A stretch of 64,000 bases of DNA. It comes from Alphaproteobacteria bacterium (GTDB lineage Bacteria > Pseudomonadota > Alphaproteobacteria > Kiloniellales > DSM-21159). Positions 37,954 through 45,357 of the stretch are shown here, piece by piece. The translations under genes were made by a program, and so were the position numbers. Each line of letters opens with the position of its first letter. Position 1 is the first letter of the stretch. Location: positions 62,001-126,000 of the forward strand of contig JAUILQ010000007.1 in the NCBI GenBank assembly GCA_030433005.1, read 5' to 3'. The notes under the pieces are model-generated. The model did not search any database, was not told the DNA's origin, and saw only the letters and a list, made by a program, of their open reading frames with translations.

Positions 37954-38654
37954 CCGGCCCAGTCCTTCGACCAGCGGCGCACGAGCTCCGCCGTGCCGTT
38001 GACCAGGATCGTCAGGGTCAGCAGCACGATGCCGAGCCCGAGCGCCAGCGGCAGGTCGCCCTTGCTGGTCTCCAGGGCGATCGCCGTGGTCATCACGCGC
38101 GTCACGTGATCGATGTTGCCGCCGACGATCATCACCGCGCCGACCTCGGCGCTGGCCCGCCCGAAGCCCGCCAGGATGCCGGTCAGCAGGGTGAAGCGGC
38201 CGTCCCACAGCAGCGTCGGGATGGCCCGCGCCGTCGTCGAGCCCAGCGAGCGCAGCTGCTCCTCGTACTCCGACCAGAGGTCCTCCATGGCCTGGCGCGT
38301 CAGCGCCGCGACGATCGGCAGTACCAGGATGACCTGCGCGGCGATCATCGCGCCGGGCGTGAACAGCAGGCCGAGCACGCCGAGCGGACCCGAGCGGCTG
38401 AGCATCAGGTAGACGACCAGGCCGACCACGACCGGCGGCAGCCCCATCAGCGCGTTGAGCAGCACGACCAGGGCCTGGCGGCCCGGAAAGCGGAACAGCG
38501 CGATCGCCGCGCCCAGGGGCAGCCCGATCAGCGCGGCCAGCGCCACCGCCGAGAGGCTGACGCGCAGGCTGAGCCCGACGATCTCGAGCAGGTCGGGGTC
38601 GAGCGAGGTCAGCAGGCGCAGGGCCTCGCCGACGGATTGGATCAGGTCGTTCAC
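37950..38654 (-). CDS. tupB: Tungstate ABC transporter permease
   Basis: LSLRVSLSAVALAALIGLPLGAAIALFRFPGRQALVVLLNALMGLPPVVVGLVVYLMLSRSGPLG. Confidence 0.9.
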   Translation of the reverse strand: MNDLIQSVGEALRLLTSLDPDLLEIVGLSLRVSLSAVALAALIGLPLGAAIALFRFPGRQALVVLLNALMGLPPVVVGLVVYLMLSRSGPLGVLGLLFTPGAMIAAQVILVLPIVAALTRQAMEDLWSEYEEQLRSLGSTTARAIPTLLWDGRFTLLTGILAGFGRASAEVGAVMIVGGNIDHVTRVMTTAIALETSKGDLPLALGLGIVLLTLTILVNGTAELVRRWSKDWAG

Positions 38655-38887
38655 GCAGGAGAGTTACCGTGCCGGGGACCATCGTCGCGCAAAATTATGC
38701 AGCTTCATGCAGATTCTACAAGATCGTGATCAATATCGGAATGATGACAGAAGCAGGTCGGCCCGGCACCGGTGCCGGGGAGGCGGTGCGCCGGCTTGTG
38801 CGGCCCCCGGGCGACGCGCATATAGTCCAGTGACCGGTCGCGCCGGCTTCCGGGCGGGCGCGCCGGCGTCGGAGAAGGAGGCAGGCG

Positions 38888-39868
38888 ATGAGCGAAGCGG
38901 CGGCGCGCAAGCCCGCGGAGCCCGCGCAGCGAGCGGGGCAGGCTCCGGTGCGCCGGGCCCAGAAGGCGGCGGCCAAGCTGACCGACTCGGCGGCGCTGGA
39001 GGAGTTCCTGCTGCGCCCCGATCCCGACGACCCGCGCCTGACCCGCGCGGTCCAGGGGCTCGACGAGAGCGGCCAGGCGATCGAGACGCCGGTGGTCATG
39101 GAGCGCCCGCTGACGCTCTACCTGAACAGCCAGGAGATCGTCACGATGATGACGATCGGCGACTACCCCGATTACCTGGCGATCGGCTACCTGCTGAACC
39201 AGAACATGCTGCGCGCCGACGACGAGATCGAGGGCGTCGACTACGACGAGGATCTCGAGGTCGTGGTGGTGCGCACCCGGCGGGCGACGAACTACGAGGA
39301 GAAGCTCAAGAAGAAGATCCGGACTTCGGGCTGCGCCCAGGGCACGGTGTTCGGCGACCTGATGGAGAAGTTCGACGAGATCGCGCTCGATCCCGACGCC
39401 GTGCTGCGGACCTCCTGGATCTACGAGCTGAGCCGCAAGATCAACGGCGCGCCCAGCCTCTACCTGACCTCGGGGGCGATCCACGGCTGCGTGCTCTGCC
39501 AGGGCGACCGCCCGCTGGTCTACATGGAGGACGTCGGCCGTCACAACGCCGTCGACAAGATCGCCGGCTACATGTTCCGCCACGGCATCGCGCCCGACGA
39601 CAAGATCTTCTACACAACGGGGCGTCTGACCTCGGAGATGGTCATCAAGACCGTGCAGATGGGCATCCCAATCCTGATCAGCCGCTCCGGCTTCACCGCC
39701 TGGGGCGTCGACCTGGCGCGCCAGGCCGGGCTGACCCTGGTCGGCCGCGCCAAGGGGCGCCGCTTCCTCGCGCTGGCCGGCGAGCAGCGCCTGGTCTTCG
39801 ACGCCGACCACCGCGCAGTCGCCGAGGAGGCCGCGCGCCACGGCCGCAAGGCGGCGAGCGACGACTAG
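38888..39868 (+). CDS. fdhD: FdhD-like formate dehydrogenase accessory sulfurtransferase
   Basis: ERPLTLYLNSQEIVTMMTIGDYPDYLAIGYLLNQNML...YMEDVGRHNAVDKIAGYMFRHGI...IIKTVQMGIPILISRSGFTAWGVDLARQAGLTLVGRAKG. Confidence 0.88.
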   Translation: MSEAAARKPAEPAQRAGQAPVRRAQKAAAKLTDSAALEEFLLRPDPDDPRLTRAVQGLDESGQAIETPVVMERPLTLYLNSQEIVTMMTIGDYPDYLAIGYLLNQNMLRADDEIEGVDYDEDLEVVVVRTRRATNYEEKLKKKIRTSGCAQGTVFGDLMEKFDEIALDPDAVLRTSWIYELSRKINGAPSLYLTSGAIHGCVLCQGDRPLVYMEDVGRHNAVDKIAGYMFRHGIAPDDKIFYTTGRLTSEMVIKTVQMGIPILISRSGFTAWGVDLARQAGLTLVGRAKGRRFLALAGEQRLVFDADHRAVAEEAARHGRKAASDD

Positions 39869-39921
39869 GAGAAGGCGGCGCCCGAGGTGAAGAGGATCGG
39901 AACGGAGCGGGGGAGGCGGCG

Positions 39922-40551
39922 ATGACCGAGCTGCGCCACAAGGTCTGCGGGGTGCTGCTGGCGGGCGGCCAGGCGCGGCGCATGGGCGGCGGCGACAAGA
40001 GCCTGAAGCCGCTCGCCGGCCGGCCGATCCTGGCTCACGCGCTCGAGCGCCTGCGCCCGCAGGTCGCCTGCCTGGTGCTCAACGCCAACGGCGATCCGGC
40101 GCGCTTCGCCGAGTGGCGGCTGCCGGTCGCGCCGGACGGCGTGCCGGGCTTCGCCGGGCCGCTCGCCGGCATCCTCGCCGGCATGGAGTGGGCGGCGCGC
40201 CACGCGCCGGTCTGCGACCTGCTGCTGAGCGTGCCGACCGACGCGCCCTTCCTGCCGCGCGACCTGGTCGAGCGGCTCGAGGCCGGCATGATCCGGGCCG
40301 GCGCCGACATCGCCTGCGCCGGCTCCGCCGGGCGCGCCCACCCGCCGATCGCGCTCTGGCCGGTCAGCCTCGCCGAGGACCTGCGGCTTGCGATGACCCA
40401 GGAGGAGGTGCGCAAGGTCGACGTCTTCACCGCGCGCTACAAGGTCGCGCGGGTCGACTGGCCGGTCGAGCCCTGCGATCCCTTCATGAACGTCAACACG
40501 CCCGAGGACCTGGCGGCCGCCGAGGCGATGGCCGAGACGCCGGTCGAATAG
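39922..40551 (+). CDS. mobA: Molybdenum cofactor guanylyltransferase
   Basis: VCGVLLAGGQARRMGGGDKSLKPLAGRPILAHALERL...GPLAGILAGMEWA...LLSVPTDAPFLP. Confidence 0.93.
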   Translation: MTELRHKVCGVLLAGGQARRMGGGDKSLKPLAGRPILAHALERLRPQVACLVLNANGDPARFAEWRLPVAPDGVPGFAGPLAGILAGMEWAARHAPVCDLLLSVPTDAPFLPRDLVERLEAGMIRAGADIACAGSAGRAHPPIALWPVSLAEDLRLAMTQEEVRKVDVFTARYKVARVDWPVEPCDPFMNVNTPEDLAAAEAMAETPVE

Positions 40552-40590
40552 CGGGGGTCGACCAGCGGGGGGCGACCAGCGGGCCGCCCC

Positions 40591-40983
40591 TCAGGCGCCG
40601 CCGAGGTGGCGGCGCAGCAGCTCGACGTTGCGCCGGTTGGCCTTGAAGCCGACGTCGAAGAGATCGCCGACCAGCGGCACCGCCCCGACCACGAGGTCGA
40701 CGAGGACGTTGCCGGCCATGGCTGCGAGCAGCCCTGTCGGCGCGCCGAGACGGTGCGCGCGCCAGACCAGGTATGCCGAGGGCACGAAGGCGGCGCCGTC
40801 GCCGAGCCCGGGGATCAGGCCGACCAGCGAATCCAGGCCGAAGCGGATGCCGGTGCCCGGGATCCGGAAGCGGCTGTCCATCCAGTGGGCGAGGCGCTGC
40901 AGCCGGCGCAGCTCCTCGGCGTGGCGCGGGCTGTAGGCCTGCGCCTTGCGCAGGCCGTCGGCGTTGCCGGCGTCGAAGGCCAT
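40591..40983 (-). CDS. DUF4112 domain-containing protein
   Basis: LAHWMDSRFRIPGTGIRFGLDSLVGLIPGLGDGAAFVPSAYLVWRAHRLGAPTGLLAAMAGNVLVDLVVGAVPLVGDLFDVGFKANRRNVELL. Confidence 0.88.
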   Translation of the reverse strand: MAFDAGNADGLRKAQAYSPRHAEELRRLQRLAHWMDSRFRIPGTGIRFGLDSLVGLIPGLGDGAAFVPSAYLVWRAHRLGAPTGLLAAMAGNVLVDLVVGAVPLVGDLFDVGFKANRRNVELLRRHLGGA

Positions 40984-40996
40984 GGGGGCTGGAAGC

Positions 40997-41155
40997 CTAC
41001 TTCTTGGCGATCACCCAGACGGCGTGGACGATGCCGGGGATGTAGCCGAGCAGCGTCAGCAGGATGTTGAGCCAGAAGTGTCCGCCGATGCCGACCTGCA
41101 GGAAGACGCCGAGCGGCGGCAGCAGGATGGCGAGAATGATGCGGATCAGGTCCAT
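40997..41155 (-). CDS. YqaE/Pmp3 family small membrane protein (52 aa)
   Basis: MDLIRIILAILLPPLGVFLQVGIGGHFWLNILLTLLGYIPGIVHAVWVIAKK; absent from supplied ORF track because of length. Confidence 0.92.
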   Translation of the reverse strand: MDLIRIILAILLPPLGVFLQVGIGGHFWLNILLTLLGYIPGIVHAVWVIAKK

Positions 41156-41293
41156 GGGACGGGGGGCTCCCTCGTTCGGGTGGCAAGGCGCGAGGCGGCC
41201 CGGGCCGGCCGCCTCTCAGACCCCCACAACGCCGCAGGCCATCGCCGGGTTTCCTCGGCTCCGCGCTTGTCTGGTTCCGCGCGCGCCGGCCCT

Positions 41294-42130
41294 CTAGCGG
41301 CGGGCGTCGCCGGGCCGCTCGGCCAGCCGCCGGTCGCCGGTCGGGCCGGCGTCGGCGATTTCGCGGATCATCTTCGCCAGGATCGCGCGGCGGAAGGATT
41401 CGTCGCGGTCGGCGGTCATCACGAAGGCGCCGAAGCCGCCGATCACCGACAGGATGTAGTGGTCCGACAGCGGCATGCCGCCCGGTCCGCCGTAGCCGCC
41501 GCCCGGCGTGTCGAGCACCAGGGCGTTGATCGTGATGCCGGCGGCGACGGCGTCGTCTCGCGCCTGCTCGACCGGCCGGCCGCCGTGCTGGGGGCCGTCG
41601 CCGGAGACGTCGATGACCTTGCGCGCGCCCTCGATCGCCGGGTCCGCGATCAGCGCGGCCGAGTGGTCGATGGCGCCGGAGATCGAGTTCCAGCCGCGCG
41701 CCGCGCGTGGCCGCGTGCGCAAGGCCTCGGCGAAGCCGGCCGCGCTCGCCGGCCCGTCGATGACGGTCCAGTCGACGATGGTGTGCTGCGAGGTGGCGCC
41801 GCCCCACTCGACGTAGGCGACGGCGATGCGGCCGAGATCGCCTGCGGCGATCGTCGAGAGCACCTGGGGATCGGTGATCGCCGCCGCGTAGCCCTCGCGC
41901 TGCAGGGCCAGCTCGGCGTCGTCGATCGAGCCGGAGCCGTCGGCGGCGAGCACCAGCTCGAGGTCGACCAGGGTCGGCTCGGCGGCGGGCCGGCCGGGCG
42001 CGAGAAGCAGCGCGGCGCAGCAGGCGATGGCCAGCCGGCCTGAGACCCGGTCCCCGACCCGGCCCCCAACTTGGCCTGCGCGCCGGCGGCGGATGGCGCG
42101 GCCCGAAGCCGCGAGCGGGTGGCCCCCCAT
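41294..42130 (-). CDS. DUF1194 (von Willebrand factor A-like) secreted protein
   Basis: VDLELVLAADGSGSIDDAELALQREGYAAAITDPQVL...VIDVSGDGPQHGGRPVEQARDDAVAAGITINALVLDT. Confidence 0.88.
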   Translation of the reverse strand: MGGHPLAASGRAIRRRRAGQVGGRVGDRVSGRLAIACCAALLLAPGRPAAEPTLVDLELVLAADGSGSIDDAELALQREGYAAAITDPQVLSTIAAGDLGRIAVAYVEWGGATSQHTIVDWTVIDGPASAAGFAEALRTRPRAARGWNSISGAIDHSAALIADPAIEGARKVIDVSGDGPQHGGRPVEQARDDAVAAGITINALVLDTPGGGYGGPGGMPLSDHYILSVIGGFGAFVMTADRDESFRRAILAKMIREIADAGPTGDRRLAERPGDARR

Positions 42131-42227
42131 GACGTCCTCCTGCCTCGCCGGTCCCTGTCCCGGTGAGATAGGGCGGAGCCGGGAATCGACCAGTCGGGGG
42201 GCGCCGCGCCGGCGCAGGAGGGTCCGG

Positions 42228-42506
42228 CTAGGCGGCGTCGCCGGGCGTGGCCTCGGCTGCGCGGATCATCTGGTAGAGCTCGTCCTTGAGCGCCAGGCGC
42301 TGGCGCTTGAGCTGCTCCTCGTGCTCCTCGCTGGCCGCCGTGACCCGGTCCTCCAGATTGCGCACCTCGCGGTCGAGCGCGTGGTACTTCTCGAACAGCC
42401 GCGCGAAGTGCGCGTTGCCGGTCTTGAGCGCATGGATCGTCTCGCGATGGTCGGGGAACTCGTGCAGCAGGTCGTGGTGCTCCACCGGTCGGTCTCCTTC
42501 GGACAT
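42228..42506 (-). CDS. DUF465/YdcH family protein
   Basis: HHDLLHEFPDHRETIHALKTGNAHFARLFEKYHALDREVRNLEDRVTAASEEHEEQLKRQRLALKDELYQMI. Confidence 0.88.
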   Translation of the reverse strand: MSEGDRPVEHHDLLHEFPDHRETIHALKTGNAHFARLFEKYHALDREVRNLEDRVTAASEEHEEQLKRQRLALKDELYQMIRAAEATPGDAA

Positions 42507-42627
42507 AGTGAGGCGGCTCTGGGCCCAGAGCGCCAGAACCGCCGGCCGGCAGCATTGATCTGCGTCATCGCGGGCCCCGGCGGCAGGCGCGCCCGCGTCC
42601 AGTCGGAAATCCCCACGAAGCGCAGGG

Positions 42628-43362
42628 ATGACGCAGGCCGCGGCGCGCCCTAAGTTTGCCGCAACGAGCAAGGAGCAGGTGCCCGGGGCCGCGGCAGCCG
42701 CGGTCCGGAACGGCGCCGGCCTGGAGGAACTGGCAGTGTCGGATGACGCCCCCAGCGGCGGCGAGGCCCGGAACGGCGGCGACGGCGAGGGGCCGCGGAC
42801 GGAGCGGATCGTCGAGCGCATCGCGGTCGGCATCGTGCTGGAGCGCCGCAAGAGCAAGCATCGCTGGCTCGACTACGCCTGGAAGCCGGTCGCCGCGATC
42901 GCCGGGGCGCCGCCGCGCGACCCGCGCGGCGAGTGGGCGCTGGCGGCGGCGGGCGAGGAGTGGACGCACTTCCACGCCGGCACCCTGACCCTCGAGCTGT
43001 TCCGCAAGGAGACCGAGGGCTACCGGGTCAACCTCTCGCAGGAGCCGCCACGGCTGTTCGTCGTGCTGCGCGACCTCGAGGACCCCGAGGTCGAGCATCC
43101 GCTGGTCCCGGTGTTCGTCACAGCCTGCCCCTACGAGGCGCAGGATTATCTGGATTCGGCGAACGACCTGGTCGAGCCGGTCGCCATGCCGCCCGAGCTG
43201 ATCGGCTTCCTGCAGGCCTTCGTCGACCGGCACCACGTCGACCAGCCGTTCAAGAAGCGCAAGCGGCGGCCGCACGACCCGCGCAAGGTCGGCTTCGCGG
43301 GCAGCGGCGGTCCGGCGCCGGTCGACCGGCCGCGCCGGCCGAAGACCGGAGAGGACGCATGA
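42628..43362 (+). CDS. DUF3305 domain-containing protein (formate dehydrogenase locus)
   Basis: ERIAVGIVLERRKSKHRWLDYAWKPVAAIAGAPP...FHAGTLTLELFRKETEGYRVNLSQEPPRLFVVLR. Confidence 0.85.
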   Translation: MTQAAARPKFAATSKEQVPGAAAAAVRNGAGLEELAVSDDAPSGGEARNGGDGEGPRTERIVERIAVGIVLERRKSKHRWLDYAWKPVAAIAGAPPRDPRGEWALAAAGEEWTHFHAGTLTLELFRKETEGYRVNLSQEPPRLFVVLRDLEDPEVEHPLVPVFVTACPYEAQDYLDSANDLVEPVAMPPELIGFLQAFVDRHHVDQPFKKRKRRPHDPRKVGFAGSGGPAPVDRPRRPKTGEDA

Positions 43363-44180
43363 GCCGGGGCGACGGCGACGGCGGCTTCCTGTCGCGCTGG
43401 TCTCAGCGCAAGCAGCGCAGCCGGGCGCAGCCCGAGGACGGCACCGAGGCGGCGCGCCGGACCGACGACGCGGCGCCGGCGCCGCGCGCCGAGCCGACGG
43501 CCGGCGATCGGCCGGGCGACGATGCGCCGGGCGAGGATGGAGCGGGCGTCTTGCAGGCCGGCGGCGAGGGCGCGCTGAGCGAGGAGCAGATCGCCGCGCT
43601 GCCCGACCCGGACACGCTGCAGGCCGGCGACGACTTCAAGGTCTTCATGCGGCGCGGCGTCCCCGAGATGCTGAAGCGCCGGGCGCTCAGGCGGCTCTGG
43701 CAGGTCAATCCGCTGTTCAACTTCCGCGACGGCCTGAACGACTACGACGAGGACTACAGCGACGCCGCCAAGGTCGTCGCGAACCTGCAGACGCTGTTCC
43801 AGCCCGGCAAGGGCATGCCGCAGCCCGAGCGCTGGCGCAAGCCGGAGACAGCGCCGGAGGCTGCGCCGGATGCCGCTCCGGAGACCGCGCGCGAGACCTC
43901 GGACGCGCCGGCGGACTCCGCAGAGGCCGACTCCGAAGGAGCGGACGCCGCGCAGGGCGCGGTCGAGGCACCGTCGCCGGAGCGCGAGGCCTCGGCGCCG
44001 GGCGGAGGCGGGACGGCTGCCACCGCTGCGCCCGGATGCCAGGGTCGGCCGGTCGGCCTGCAGGCGCGGCGTGCGGCACAGCGCCGCTGGTCGTCCTTCG
44101 CGCTGGCGGAGCCGCCGGACCGGCCGGAAGGCGCGCCGGCTCCCGGCGGCACGAGCCGGGAAACGGACGATAAGCCTTAG
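43359..44180 (+). CDS. DUF3306 domain-containing protein (formate dehydrogenase locus)
   Basis: GGFLSRWSQRKQ...FKVFMRRGVPEMLKRRALRRLWQVNPLFNFRDGLNDYDEDYSDA; ATGA overlap with DUF3305 gene. Confidence 0.88.
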   Translation: MSRGDGDGGFLSRWSQRKQRSRAQPEDGTEAARRTDDAAPAPRAEPTAGDRPGDDAPGEDGAGVLQAGGEGALSEEQIAALPDPDTLQAGDDFKVFMRRGVPEMLKRRALRRLWQVNPLFNFRDGLNDYDEDYSDAAKVVANLQTLFQPGKGMPQPERWRKPETAPEAAPDAAPETARETSDAPADSAEADSEGADAAQGAVEAPSPEREASAPGGGGTAATAAPGCQGRPVGLQARRAAQRRWSSFALAEPPDRPEGAPAPGGTSRETDDKP

Positions 44181-44233
44181 AATCCAAGGGGCTATTCCGG
44201 CAGTTGCCTTCGCAAGTGCAGCATCGCTTTGCG

Positions 44234-44267
44234 TTGACAGGCCGGCGACGGCCGGCTCTAAATTAGA
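44234..44267 (+). promoter_or_regulatory. Candidate sigma-70 promoter of the fdh operon
   Basis: TTGACA-N17-TCTAAA; spacer contains GCCGGC-GACG-GCCGGC; -10 lies in TCTAA-A-TTAGA. Confidence 0.55.
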
Positions 44268-44388
44268 ACAACACTAAAGAAAGCCCCTGATTCTTGACGG
44301 GGCAATAATCCGGTCGCGGGAAGGCAAAGGTCGGGATCAACCGGCCGCCATACACCACCGTCGATCGGCTCGGGTATGGGAGTGACGG

Positions 44389-44994
44389 TTGGCGGACGAC
44401 GCCATCGCGTTCGAGCTTTCGGAAGAAGACGAGCTGCGCGTCCAGTGGTACGCGTTGCTCGCGCGGCTTCTCGGTGCCTCGCCGGACCGGGAACTGCTGT
44501 CGATGCTCGCCGGTCTCAAGGGCAACGAGGGCGAACTGGGCGAGGCGGTCAACGCGCTCGCCGCGGCGGCGCGCGCCAGCGACCCGAAGACGCTGGAGGA
44601 GGAGTACTTCGACCTCTTCATCGGCGTCGGCCAGGGCGAGCTGGTGCCCTTCGGCTCCTACTACCTCACCGGATTCCTGCACGAGAAGCCGCTGGCCAAG
44701 CTGCGCGGCGACATGCGCCTGCTCGGCATCGCCCGCGAGGAGTCGGTGAAGGAGCCCGAGGACCACATCTCCGCGCTCTGCGAGATGATGGCCGGGCTGA
44801 TCTCGGGCAGCTTCGGCGCGCCGGCGGACCTCGCCGAGCAGCGCCGCTTCTTCGACACCCACGTCGGCTGCTGGGCGCCGCGGTTCTTCGAGGACCTGCA
44901 GGCGGCCCGCAATGCCCGCTTCTACATGCCTGTCGGCACGATCGGCCGCCTGTTCATGGCGATCGAGGCGCAGGCCTTCGAGATGGCAGCCTAG
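44389..44994 (+). CDS. TorD/DmsD-like molybdoenzyme chaperone
   Basis: LRVQWYALLARLLGASPDRELLSML...LEEEYFDLFIGVGQGELVPFGSYYLTGFLHEKPLAKLRGDM; TTG start proposed. Confidence 0.85.
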   Translation: MADDAIAFELSEEDELRVQWYALLARLLGASPDRELLSMLAGLKGNEGELGEAVNALAAAARASDPKTLEEEYFDLFIGVGQGELVPFGSYYLTGFLHEKPLAKLRGDMRLLGIAREESVKEPEDHISALCEMMAGLISGSFGAPADLAEQRRFFDTHVGCWAPRFFEDLQAARNARFYMPVGTIGRLFMAIEAQAFEMAA

Positions 44995-45093
44995 GCCGAA
45001 CAAGAGCAAGAGAGCCCGGTTTGGGGGAGGGGCTCGCTAGGCAGACGGAGCTCCCCCGCTCAAAGGCGCAACCGCGCATAGAAAGGGAGAGCC

Positions 45094-45294
45094 ATGAAGC
45101 AGGCAGAAGTGAAGTCGCAGTCGCGGCGTGACTTCTTCCGCAAGGCGGGGCTCGGGGCCGGCGCGCTCGGCGCGACGGCCGTGACGCTCGCGGCCGGTCG
45201 CGGCGAGGCGGCGGAACCCGTCCGCTCGGCCTCGGCCGCGGGCTACCGCGAGACCGACCACGTGAAGAAGTACTACGAGCTCGCGAAGTTCTAG
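45094..45294 (+). CDS. Twin-arginine signal formate dehydrogenase-associated small protein (FdhX-like)
   Basis: SQSRRDFFRKAGLGAGALGATAVTLAAGRGEA...GYRETDHVKKYYELAKF. Confidence 0.82.
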   Translation: MKQAEVKSQSRRDFFRKAGLGAGALGATAVTLAAGRGEAAEPVRSASAAGYRETDHVKKYYELAKF

Positions 45295-45357
45295 GACCCG
45301 GTCGTCGATCGGATACCTGGATCCTTCTCGGAAAATCTAGGGATTAGGGAGAGGTCA

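Noticed and set aside
40551-40590. Short duplication GGGGTCGACCAGC / GGGGGCGACCAGC after mobA
   Set aside because: Only two imperfect copies in a short gap; no supportable function.
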